Shown in pieces: positions 1-5,872 of a DNA stretch of 6,168 nt. The notes below the pieces were generated by a model that did no database searches, was not told where the DNA came from, and saw only the letters and a list, made by a program, of their open reading frames with translations. The position numbers and the translations under genes are program-made. The stretch comes from Limnohabitans sp. (GTDB lineage Bacteria > Planctomycetota > Phycisphaerae > Phycisphaerales > SM1A02). Numbering within the stretch: the first letter of the stretch is position 1; each line of letters begins with the position of its first letter. The stretch spans positions 1 to 6,168 of the forward strand of contig JASGCF010000204.1 of NCBI GenBank assembly GCA_030054275.1. The letters run 5' to 3'.

Positions 1-50
1 CGTTCATGTCTTTCTGTGTTGTGTTTCTAGTCTGTCTGTGCGAATGCTCG

Positions 51-56
51 TACATC
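51..56 (+). promoter_or_regulatory. Possible -10 hexamer (TACATC) upstream of the first gene
   Basis: TACATC follows CTCG and lies about 40 bases before ATG 98, leaving room for a short leader that includes the ribosome-binding site. It resembles the TAC-type hexamers ahead of the other genes here. No good -35 is visible and its last base is non-consensus, so this is a weak call. Confidence 0.2.
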
Positions 57-87
57 GCGCGGAGTCGATGTGCTGTGTGTGGCGCGT

Positions 88-93
88 AGGAGG
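88..93 (+). promoter_or_regulatory. Shine-Dalgarno site deciding the start at 98
   Basis: AGGAGG is a full match to the anti-Shine-Dalgarno core and sits 4 bases before ATG 98. It is the strongest ribosome-binding site in the window and argues against the in-frame starts at 38, 44 and 68. Confidence 0.7.
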
Positions 94-97
94 AACA

Positions 98-1249
98 ATG
101 CAGGGAACAGCACGAACTGGTGAATGGAAGGATTCATGCATCGTCGCATGGAGCGATCACGCCGCGGATGGAACAGTTGATGCGGGAAATCCGGCTCTTT
201 TTGAATGCGAAGATGCGCGTCGTTGGCGACGCATCGCGCGTTGGGCTGCGAGCCTTGCGCTGTCGGGCGCTGCGTGTGTAGGGATGGCTGCTGCAGCAAA
301 CGAGGTGGTGCGGCCTGTTCGGCAAGACGCGAAGACTTCTCAGCAGACTGAAACGCGCAACGCGGATCTTTCCATCTTGGATGAGGTCGAAAAATCGTGT
401 TGGACCAATATCGCTTCGAAGCGTGTGTACTTCGCGCATCAGCATCGTGGAGAGGAATTGGTGCTTGGGCTTCAAGACATTTTGGCATCGCATCCTTCGA
501 TTGGATTGCATGTGCGAGCGCAGAGTTCGTTCACCGCTGGAGAACAGTTGTTTGCGAAGCCCGCCTTCGTTCATGGGCCGGCTGGAGCAGATGGCGAGCC
601 CGAGCGCAAAATCGATCGGTTCGTTGCGTTTCTTCGCTCTGGTGAAGGTACGCATGTAGACCTCGCGGTGCTGGACTTCTCGATGAACGATTTCGATCGT
701 TCGACAGATCCTGAAAAGTTGTTTGAGCATTATCAAAAAGCAATTGAGACATTGGAACGAGAACGGCCAACGCTACAGGTGTTCGCAGCGACGGTTCCGC
801 TTGCGTGTCCAGAGCAGGGTGTTCGTGAACGCATGCGACGCATGATGGGTACCACTGGGAATATCGCGAATGCCGTGCGCGGGCGATTCAACGATTTGAT
901 CCGTGCTGAGTTCGGCAATGAGCGCACGATCGACTTCGCGCATGCCGAATCGGAGCGTCCAGATATGACCCATTGCAGTGTGATCGTTGGCGGTGTGCGG
1001 TGGCCGGCGCGTTGCACGGAGAGCGTTGTCGAGCATGAGAAGTCGACGAAGCTTGAGCGCAACAACAACAAACGCGAAGAAGACGATGCAGCGAAATCAA
1101 AGCGTACAACTGCGGAAACATCGCCACGACAAGGTCATGAGACTCTGACACGCGCTGCGCGGCAGGCGTTGGCACGCGAGATGTTGGTGGCGTTCGCTCG
1201 GACTTGCGAGGGCACTCCGGCGACAACATCTGCTGTCGGCACAGACTGA
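98..1249 (+). CDS. Exported SGNH-hydrolase-like protein, probably with degenerate active site
   Basis: This is a 383-residue protein when read from ATG 98. That start is chosen because AGGAGG lies 4 bases upstream. GTG 38, ATG 44 and ATG 68 are in frame but lack such a site. Residues 1-40 are polar. Residues 41-67 form a twin-Arg-flanked hydrophobic stretch ending in four alanines, so the protein has either a long signal peptide or an N-in membrane anchor. The body resembles a group of bacterial SGNH/GDSL-like proteins known from memory. Its landmarks are VYFAHQHRG at 110-118, LDFSMND at 192-198, TVPL at 232-235, the N-x-x-R-x-x-FN pattern at 258-265, D-x-A-x-x-ES near 279-285, and a C-terminal GH (His 347) followed by an Ala-rich helix. 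Related proteins usually have Ser where His 116 stands, and Asp three residues before the final His; here that position is Arg 344. A charged low-complexity insert (about 310-345) precedes the final His. The family assignment is moderately sure; activity and substrate are unknown. Confidence 0.7.
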   Translation: MQGTARTGEWKDSCIVAWSDHAADGTVDAGNPALFECEDARRWRRIARWAASLALSGAACVGMAAAANEVVRPVRQDAKTSQQTETRNADLSILDEVEKSCWTNIASKRVYFAHQHRGEELVLGLQDILASHPSIGLHVRAQSSFTAGEQLFAKPAFVHGPAGADGEPERKIDRFVAFLRSGEGTHVDLAVLDFSMNDFDRSTDPEKLFEHYQKAIETLERERPTLQVFAATVPLACPEQGVRERMRRMMGTTGNIANAVRGRFNDLIRAEFGNERTIDFAHAESERPDMTHCSVIVGGVRWPARCTESVVEHEKSTKLERNNNKREEDDAAKSKRTTAETSPRQGHETLTRAARQALAREMLVAFARTCEGTPATTSAVGTD

Positions 1250-1258
1250 GTGGGCTTC

Positions 1259-1276
1259 GCGGCTCGCCGGGGCCGT
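1259..1276 (+). terminator. Weak hairpin after the first gene
   Basis: The arms CGGCTC (1260-1265) and GGGCCG (1270-1275) pair with one G-T wobble around a four-base loop, and the closing pair 1259/1276 is another wobble. It begins 10 bases after the stop codon. There is no T-run after it, so an intrinsic terminator is only a possibility. Confidence 0.22.
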
Positions 1277-1310
1277 CGTCAGATGGGCGGATTGGCCATG
1301 GAGGCTCGTC

Positions 1311-1316
1311 TACCCT
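1311..1316 (+). promoter_or_regulatory. Possible -10 hexamer (TACCCT) for the dockerin-esterase gene
   Basis: TACCCT is preceded by CTCGTC and lies in the 198-base gap between the two SGNH-type genes. The same string, with one base changed, precedes the DinB gene on the other strand. Transcription from here would give a leader of about 125 bases before ATG 1448. TTGGCC at 1292-1297 is too close (13 bases) to be a standard -35. Confidence 0.3.
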
Positions 1317-1355
1317 CTGAGATCGACGGCTCCGGCGGGGTGGGGATCGCGAGGG

Positions 1356-1451
1356 ATGAGGTTGGATGTTGCGCGAGACGGTTGTAGCGGTTGCACGGAT
1401 TGCGCAGTCGGAGGAATGCCGCTTTCGCGATCGTGGTGCGCGAATCGATGA
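1356..1451 (+). CDS. Possible 31-residue Cys-rich leader ORF overlapping the next start
   Basis: An ATG-initiated reading frame of 31 codons carries three cysteines in the segment GCSGCTDC. It ends in TGA at 1449-1451, which overlaps ATG 1448 of the esterase gene as ATGA, the arrangement seen in translational coupling. A G-rich segment (TGGGGA, 1341-1346) lies 9 bases upstream and could act as a poor ribosome-binding site. The internal ATG at 1416 has GGAGG only one base before it, too close to work well. The length is well within chance, and the downstream start is itself uncertain, so this is a low-confidence call. Confidence 0.15.
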   Translation: MRLDVARDGCSGCTDCAVGGMPLSRSWCANR

Positions 1452-3283
1452 AGCGACTTGAGGGAATGGGTGCCTCACATCTTGCGCTTCGCTCGTCTCG
1501 AGTTATGTTCATGAACGAGCGCAGCATGTTCGGAGCCACACACACATTGCAATCTGCAAGAATTCACGCTGTCGTAAACGCCGGCGCGAATGTCGTGGCG
1601 AATGTCGTGGCGAGTATCGTTGCGAGCAACTTCGCGACAGCCTTCCGAAGGATCGCACTTGCGCTTGTGCTTTGGCTCGGAGTTGTTTCCGATGTGCGCG
1701 CAGCGGGCGGCGGCTCCGAGGATGAGGCGCCTGCGTTTCTCGCGGTTCCGAGGGTGGGAGTGCAATCCGCGGCACGCTTTCGTTTGCTCTTCGAGTCGGC
1801 GAGTACAGATGTCCTTCGTGTTGCAGTACTCGGTGACTCGCAGGAAACCTCTCCTGGCGGATTCGGTAGTCATTACCTTCCGCACTTAAACGCGCGATTT
1901 GCCAAGGTCTTTGGCCCCGCTGGCGAATCGCACCTGTTCACCAATGTCGGCATGCAAAGCACTCCAAATTGGCTTGCGACCGTTGGTACAAGCGCTGCGC
2001 GCGTCGAGACAACAGTCGCGCCAAACGCGGTTCTTCCTGGCGTCGTGGTGCATCGCTTGCTCGCAGATGACGGTGGCCCGCTCGGTGTGCAGCGCACCGT
2101 CTTTCTGCACGACGCCTCATTTGTCGCAAGTGAAGGCCTTGCACTTGGACCATGGTTCGATGCGGGTGGCCCCTTTGCTGCGGAAGTGCTTGCGATCGCG
2201 CGACCGATCTCAACCGCAGTCGCTTGGCGGAACGCTCCAACGATGGATGATTTGCCTGACAACGCGGCGCAGACGGTGCAAAGCGGTACGCTCGCAGTTC
2301 CGCAGAAAGCACGCGCCGGTTCGTGGCATTGGCTGTCGACGCCTGCGCTTGACTTTGCTGGGAAACGCCATGTGCAACTCTGCATCAGCGGAGCGTCTGC
2401 GAAGAACGGCACAGATATCGCTGGTGTGCGATTTCGCAGTCTTTCTGCGCATCGCGGCGTGGTGGTGCAGTCGTTCGCCCGCGGGGGTATGAAACTTGTG
2501 GATGTACTTGGAGAGCACGGAGCGAGTGGCGCGTTCTTGCGCGCGTTGGCTCCAAGCGTGGTTGTGTTGCACTACGGCGCGAATGATGCGGCGAGTGGAA
2601 TCTCGATCGAGACATGGCGTTCACAGGTACTTTCAACCATCGCATGGTTGCGTACCGAGATGGGTGATCCGAACTTTCCGGTGATTTTGGCAAGCGATCT
2701 GCGCAGTGGTCCGGTCGTGACTTTCCCGATTCTTGATGCGATGCCAGGAGTTGCGTACGACATCGCGATGAGCGATCCGAATATTCTTGCGCTCAATTTG
2801 CCGCGCATTGTGGCAGAGGAGTACCACTGGATCGATCGGCGTCCGTACCTCTTTGATGCGGCCCACTATCGTCCACACGGGCAGCGATTGTTGGCGGAAG
2901 CGTTCGTTGGTGAACTTTGTAGAGCGCTTGCGATCGCGGATCCGGCGTGTACGCAGCCCATATGGTCGGACTGCGTTCGAAGCATCGGCTCGACCTGTGG
3001 CTATGGTGGGTGCGTGTTACTCACGGACATCGACGCAGCCGTCCTTGGAATTCCGTGGAATGGCGCGGGCACCGACTGCTCCGATGCCAACGGGGATGGA
3101 TTCCCAGATCTTTGCCCACCTCCAGCATCACCCGATATCAACGGCGATGGCGTTGTTGACGCTGGAGACCTTTCGATCTTGCTCAGTGCATGGGGAACCA
3201 GTGCGGCCAATGCGGATCTTGATTACGACGGCATGGTTGGCGCGTCGGATCTTGCGATTCTCCTCAGTCGTTGGGGAGGTTAA
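1448..3283 (+). CDS. Secreted SGNH/GDSL hydrolase with C-terminal dockerin
   Basis: Read from ATG 1448 it has 611 residues. It is predicted to act outside the cytoplasm as an esterase or deacetylase; the substrate is unknown. A signal peptide core (about 67-83, FRRIALALVLWLGVV) ends near the VRA/A cleavage site at 85/86. SGNH block I is LGDSQ with Ser 131. Block II is probably the Gly-Gly pair 346-347. Block III is GAND (Gly 377, Asn 379). Block V is D-A-A-H (Asp 470, His 473). About 190 residues between blocks I and II look like an inserted beta-rich domain, as in some cell-wall O-acetyl esterases. A Cys-rich segment (about 495-555) with DANGDGFPD leads to two EF-hand dockerin loops, at 563-574 and 590-601, each ending in a Trp-Gly motif. 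The start is uncertain: TTG 1391 and ATG 1466, 1505, 1511 and 1526 are in frame, and GTG 1607 would give a conventional signal peptide of about 32 residues. No start has a good ribosome-binding site. Confidence 0.88.
   Translation: MKRLEGMGASHLALRSSRVMFMNERSMFGATHTLQSARIHAVVNAGANVVANVVASIVASNFATAFRRIALALVLWLGVVSDVRAAGGGSEDEAPAFLAVPRVGVQSAARFRLLFESASTDVLRVAVLGDSQETSPGGFGSHYLPHLNARFAKVFGPAGESHLFTNVGMQSTPNWLATVGTSAARVETTVAPNAVLPGVVVHRLLADDGGPLGVQRTVFLHDASFVASEGLALGPWFDAGGPFAAEVLAIARPISTAVAWRNAPTMDDLPDNAAQTVQSGTLAVPQKARAGSWHWLSTPALDFAGKRHVQLCISGASAKNGTDIAGVRFRSLSAHRGVVVQSFARGGMKLVDVLGEHGASGAFLRALAPSVVVLHYGANDAASGISIETWRSQVLSTIAWLRTEMGDPNFPVILASDLRSGPVVTFPILDAMPGVAYDIAMSDPNILALNLPRIVAEEYHWIDRRPYLFDAAHYRPHGQRLLAEAFVGELCRALAIADPACTQPIWSDCVRSIGSTCGYGGCVLLTDIDAAVLGIPWNGAGTDCSDANGDGFPDLCPPPASPDINGDGVVDAGDLSILLSAWGTSAANADLDYDGMVGASDLAILLSRWGG
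1586..1621 (+). repeat. Tandem 12-base repeat inside the N-terminal region
   Basis: GCGAATGTCGTG occurs twice in succession (1586-1597 and 1598-1609). A third copy (1610-1621) matches at 9 of 12 positions. In frame the copies encode Ala-Asn-Val-Val, Ala-Asn-Val-Val and Ala-Ser-Ile-Val, just before the signal-peptide core. Confidence 0.75.
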
Positions 3284-3350
3284 GCCTCGCCGAACTCAAA
3301 CGAGTCTCTGCTCGGTCGTGTCCGTTGCGGCGCGATGGCATGGCTTTCGC

Positions 3351-3356
3351 TACCCT
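3351..3356 (+). promoter_or_regulatory. Possible -10 hexamer (TACCCT) for the helicase gene
   Basis: TACCCT lies 19 bases before ATG 3376. A transcript beginning about 7 bases downstream would have a leader of roughly 12 bases, just enough for the ribosome-binding site. TTGCGG at 3325-3330 could be a -35 but is 20 bases away, longer than the usual spacing. The preceding context (GGCATGG, then CGC) resembles that ahead of the esterase gene. Confidence 0.35.
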
Positions 3357-3364
3357 GTGCGGAT

Positions 3365-3370
3365 GAAGGA
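3365..3370 (+). promoter_or_regulatory. Ribosome-binding site of the helicase gene
   Basis: GAAGGA lies 5 bases before ATG 3376, a good Shine-Dalgarno match. It supports this start, which also places the Q motif at the normal distance from the N terminus. Confidence 0.55.
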
Positions 3371-3375
3371 CACCA

Positions 3376-5265
3376 ATGTCGGACAACTTTGAAGCCCTTG
3401 GGTTCGGCCCAGAAATTCTTGCTGAACTTGCGGGCCTCGGATACGAGGAGCCAACGCCGATTCAGCGCGCTGCGGCAGGACCGCTTCTCGAAGGACGCGA
3501 TCTCCTTGGGCAAGCAGCAACTGGTACGGGAAAGACGGCTGCATTCGCGTTGCCGCTTTTGCAGCGTGTTGCGGGCAAGACTCCAACTGCGAATCAGCCT
3601 CTTGTTCTTGTGCTGGTACCAACGCGCGAGTTGGCCATGCAGGTTTCGGAAGCATTTCACCGCTACGGCCGCGGGCTTGGAATCTCGGTGGCGCCAATTT
3701 ACGGCGGTCAAGATTTCCGTCGTCAGATCATCGCGTTGCGCCGCGGTGTACATGTCGTGGTCGCAACACCTGGTCGCATTCTCGATCACATGCGCCGCGA
3801 GACGATTGACCTCGCAGGCGTGATGTCGGTTGTGCTCGATGAAGCCGACGAAATGCTCGACATGGGTTTCGCAGAAGATCTCGAACTCATCCTCGAAGCA
3901 TTGCCGGAAACGCGCCAAACCGCGCTTTTCTCGGCGACACTTCCGCCGCGCATCGCGGGTATCGCCGAACGACATCTCCGTGAACCAGAGCGCGTACTTA
4001 TTCCGCGCGATCCAGCGGCGTCTGGTACAGCGCCGAAGGTGCGCCAGATGTGCTACATCGTGCCGCGCGCACACAAGATCGCAGCACTTGGCCGTGTGCT
4101 TGATATCGAGGCTCCGACCCTTGCCATTATCTTCTGTCGCACGCGCATTGAAGTTGCGGAACTGGCAGAGCGTTTGGTTGGTCGTGGGTACTCGGTTGAA
4201 GCATTGCACGGCGGTATGACGCAGGCAGAGCGTGATCGGGTGATGAAGAAGGCGCGTGCGGCCACGGTTGATTTGCTGGTTGCAACGGATGTTGCAGCGC
4301 GCGGAATCGATATCGAACATATCTCGCATGTGGTCAATTTCGATGTGCCGAGTTCGCCTGAGGCCTACACCCATCGCATCGGACGCACAGGTCGTGCCGG
4401 CCGTGAAGGTGTTGCGATTACCCTCGCAGAACCGCGTGAGCATCGCTTGGTGCGCAACATTGAGTGGATCACGAAGTCAAAGATCGAGATCGGAGTTGTT
4501 CCGACGGTGCACGACATCAAGTCGCACAGACTTGACCTTACGAAGGGCGCGCTGCGTGAGGTTCTGGCGGAAGCTGCGGAGTCGCGCGAAGATGGCGCAT
4601 CGGGCGAACTCGATGGATTCCGCACTGTGGTCGAGTCACTCGCGGGTGAGTTTGATCCAATGGATGTTGCCGCTGCTGCGGTGAAGTTGGCGCATGAAGC
4701 AAGTGCTGGAACAGCAGCCGAAGAAGACGAAGTGCACATTCCGTCCTATGAGAGTTTCGCGCGACCAAAGAATGCGCATGCAGGTGGTCGGCGATTCGAT
4801 GATCGCGGTGATCGATCGGGCGCATATCGCGGTGGGTCGTTCGACAAGCGTGAGTCGCGTGAGCGGCCGATGGAAGAGCGGCCTGTGTACACGCGACCGG
4901 TTGAACCGCGAGGACCAGCGCGTGATGTGCCTCGCGATTTCTCGCATGGCGAGCGATCGCAGCATGATGGACGCGAGCCGCGCGGCAAGCGCGGAAGTGA
5001 GCGTCACGAGGCGGATCTTGTGCGTGTGTACATCGCGGCCGGTCGACGCATGGGTATGCGTCCTGCAGATCTCGTTGGCGCGATTGCGAATGAAGCGCGC
5101 GTCAATCCGCGTGGCATCGGTGCGATTGAAATCGCGGATGGATTCTCGATCGTTGAACTTCCCGAGCGCGATGCTGAACGGGTCATTGAAGCCTTGAAGG
5201 GCGCAACGCTGCGCGGACGCCGAGTCACGGTTCGCCGCGACGATGGGCGTCGGCGAGCGCGGTAA
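3376..5265 (+). CDS. deaD: DEAD-box ATP-dependent RNA helicase with DbpA-like RNA-binding domain
   Basis: This is a 629-residue cytoplasmic ATP-dependent RNA helicase of the DeaD/CsdA type. That family remodels RNA in ribosome assembly, translation and decay, often in the cold. The first RecA domain shows the Q motif with Phe 5 and Gln 30, Walker A ATGTGKT (48-54), PTREL (82-86), GG (110-111), TPGR (131-134), DEAD (155-158) and SAT (186-188). The second shows FCRTR (253-257), ATDVAARGIDI (303-313) and HRIGRTGR (333-340). A short conserved extension (about 410-450, with DPMDVAAAAVKLA) follows. Next comes an Arg/Asp/Gly-rich disordered linker (about 460-545), then an RRM-like DbpA-type domain (about 547-625). 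Every catalytic motif is intact and the length matches E. coli DeaD. It appears monocistronic, with its own promoter-like element, and converges on the DinB gene. The family is certain; the exact orthologue is less so. Confidence 0.97.
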   Translation: MSDNFEALGFGPEILAELAGLGYEEPTPIQRAAAGPLLEGRDLLGQAATGTGKTAAFALPLLQRVAGKTPTANQPLVLVLVPTRELAMQVSEAFHRYGRGLGISVAPIYGGQDFRRQIIALRRGVHVVVATPGRILDHMRRETIDLAGVMSVVLDEADEMLDMGFAEDLELILEALPETRQTALFSATLPPRIAGIAERHLREPERVLIPRDPAASGTAPKVRQMCYIVPRAHKIAALGRVLDIEAPTLAIIFCRTRIEVAELAERLVGRGYSVEALHGGMTQAERDRVMKKARAATVDLLVATDVAARGIDIEHISHVVNFDVPSSPEAYTHRIGRTGRAGREGVAITLAEPREHRLVRNIEWITKSKIEIGVVPTVHDIKSHRLDLTKGALREVLAEAAESREDGASGELDGFRTVVESLAGEFDPMDVAAAAVKLAHEASAGTAAEEDEVHIPSYESFARPKNAHAGGRRFDDRGDRSGAYRGGSFDKRESRERPMEERPVYTRPVEPRGPARDVPRDFSHGERSQHDGREPRGKRGSERHEADLVRVYIAAGRRMGMRPADLVGAIANEARVNPRGIGAIEIADGFSIVELPERDAERVIEALKGATLRGRRVTVRRDDGRRRAR

Positions 5266-5280
5266 GTCGATTCGCGCGCC
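5252..5280. terminator. Possible bidirectional hairpin between convergent genes
   Basis: GGCGAGCG (5252-5259) pairs with CGCGCGCC (5273-5280) at 7 of 8 positions around a 13-base loop that includes the helicase stop codon. It fills the 15-base gap between the two convergent genes, so it could fold in transcripts from either side. No T-run follows on either strand. Confidence 0.25.
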
Positions 5281-5784
5281 TCACACCCCGAGATTTCGTC
5301 GCTTCTCTGCGACGAACTTGAGGTGATGATCGACGTGGTTCGCGTAGATCTCGACGACTTGCAAGAGCGTCACTTTGCCGCGTTGGGTGTGAATGCCGGT
5401 TCGCGCGAACGCTTCGACGGGTAGCGTGCGTAGCCAACGCGCTGTAAAGCGACGATTGGCCTCAAAGGTGTCGAGCACTTCGGCGAGATTCGCGTGCGAC
5501 GACGGAAGTTTCGCGATGAACGCGTTCTCGTCGTATGCAATGAGCAGCGGGTTATCTTCCGCGACGATGCGGCGCTTGCGGTGCGTCGAGGCGAGATCGC
5601 TGTCGAGGAGGTGGACCGCGTTCTCCATGATGCTCCACTCGCCAGGACCAATACGCGTGTTGAGTTGTGCGTCGGAGAGACCGGCGCAGGCTGCACGGAG
5701 TTTGGCAGCGCCTGATTCGTAAGAAGTGATGGCGGATGTGATGGCAGCTGCGATCGCAGGAGCGGGAGTGTTCGTGGTGGTCAT
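5281..5784 (-). CDS. DinB-fold protein (DinB_2-like), putative metal-dependent enzyme
   Basis: This 167-residue protein has the length usual for DinB/YfiT four-helix-bundle proteins. Those bind a divalent metal through three histidines and include thiol transferases and hydrolases; many have no known substrate. Signature elements are GPGEWSIMENAVHL (46-59), with the first ligand probably His 58, and NHVDHHLKFV near the C terminus, where His 150 and His 154 form the H-x-x-x-H pair. The middle (about 75-135) carries the long helices typical of the family. ATG 5784 is chosen because the protein begins immediately before the first DinB helix. The frame stays open to ATG 5931, but that would run across the divergent gene's start. 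No Shine-Dalgarno site precedes it; the leader is pyrimidine-rich instead. There is no signal peptide, so it is probably cytoplasmic. It diverges from the CBM20 lipoprotein gene. Confidence 0.88.
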   Translation of the reverse strand: MTTTNTPAPAIAAAITSAITSYESGAAKLRAACAGLSDAQLNTRIGPGEWSIMENAVHLLDSDLASTHRKRRIVAEDNPLLIAYDENAFIAKLPSSHANLAEVLDTFEANRRFTARWLRTLPVEAFARTGIHTQRGKVTLLQVVEIYANHVDHHLKFVAEKRRNLGV

Positions 5785-5791
5785 GATGTTT

Positions 5792-5814
5792 GGAAAGGTA
5801 AGGAAAGGAAGGAG
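5792..5814. repeat. Polypurine tract with repeated GGAAAGG
   Basis: On the + strand GGAAAGG occurs at 5792-5798 and 5802-5808 within a run of purines broken only by T 5799. On the DinB transcript this is a C/U-rich leader ending 7 bases before the start codon, in the place where a Shine-Dalgarno site would be expected. Confidence 0.5.
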
Positions 5815-5817
5815 TGG

Positions 5818-5840
5818 CGCGGCCAGAGACTGTGGCCGCG
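5818..5840. repeat. Perfect 8-bp inverted repeat, possible operator
   Basis: CGCGGCCA (5818-5825) and TGGCCGCG (5833-5840) are exact reverse complements around a 7-base spacer. The repeat directly abuts the -10-like hexamer of the DinB gene and would cover its expected transcription start. That position suits an operator better than a terminator, because no gene points into it and no T-run follows. Confidence 0.5.
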
Positions 5841-5846
5841 AGTGTA
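5841..5846 (-). promoter_or_regulatory. Possible -10 hexamer (TACACT) for the DinB gene
   Basis: Read on the minus strand, CTCGTC is followed by TACACT. This differs at one base from the string ahead of the dockerin-esterase gene. Transcription would begin near 5834 and leave a leader of about 50 bases. No convincing -35 is seen. Confidence 0.35.
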
Positions 5847-5852
5847 GACGAG

Positions 5853-5858
5853 TACATT
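5853..5858 (+). promoter_or_regulatory. Possible -10 hexamer (TACATT) for the CBM20 gene, leaderless
   Basis: TACATT ends 6 bases before ATG 5865, so a start site at the usual distance would fall on or next to the start codon. With no Shine-Dalgarno sequence present, this suggests a leaderless message. No clear -35 is seen; TGTGGC at 5831-5836 is correctly spaced but a poor match. Confidence 0.35.
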
Positions 5859-5872
5859 CCGACGATGGAATG
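5855..5872. repeat. Perfect 6-bp inverted repeat across the CBM20 start codon
   Basis: CATTCC (5855-5860) and GGAATG (5867-5872) are exact reverse complements around GACGAT. The element overlaps the end of the -10-like hexamer and the start codon at 5865. It could be an operator or a hairpin that hides the start. Confidence 0.4.

Noticed and set aside
134..736. 200-codon minus-strand frame opposite the first gene
   Set aside because: The forward frame has a strong ribosome-binding site, an export signal and SGNH-like blocks; the reverse product shows no domain.
1337..1363. G-rich run that might form a G-quadruplex
   Set aside because: Only three runs of three or more G are present; the fourth is GG, so a standard quadruplex is not supported.
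1416..1451. ATG at 1416 preceded by GGAGG as a separate start
   Set aside because: The spacing is a single base, too short for normal initiation, and only 11 codons follow.
888..1478. 196-codon minus-strand frame across the first intergenic gap
   Set aside because: It is Arg/Ser/Pro-rich, antisense to the first gene, with no motif. This is typical of shadow frames in GC-rich DNA.
3290..3315. Hairpin after the dockerin-esterase gene (ACTC/GAGT with outer CCGA/TCGG)
   Set aside because: The inner stem is only 4 bp, the outer arms need a 6-base bulge, and there is no T-run; too weak to call a terminator.
3280..4443. 387-codon minus-strand frame opposite the helicase
   Set aside because: It is antisense to the intact catalytic core of the DEAD-box gene; its product is His/Cys/Arg-rich with no recognisable domain.
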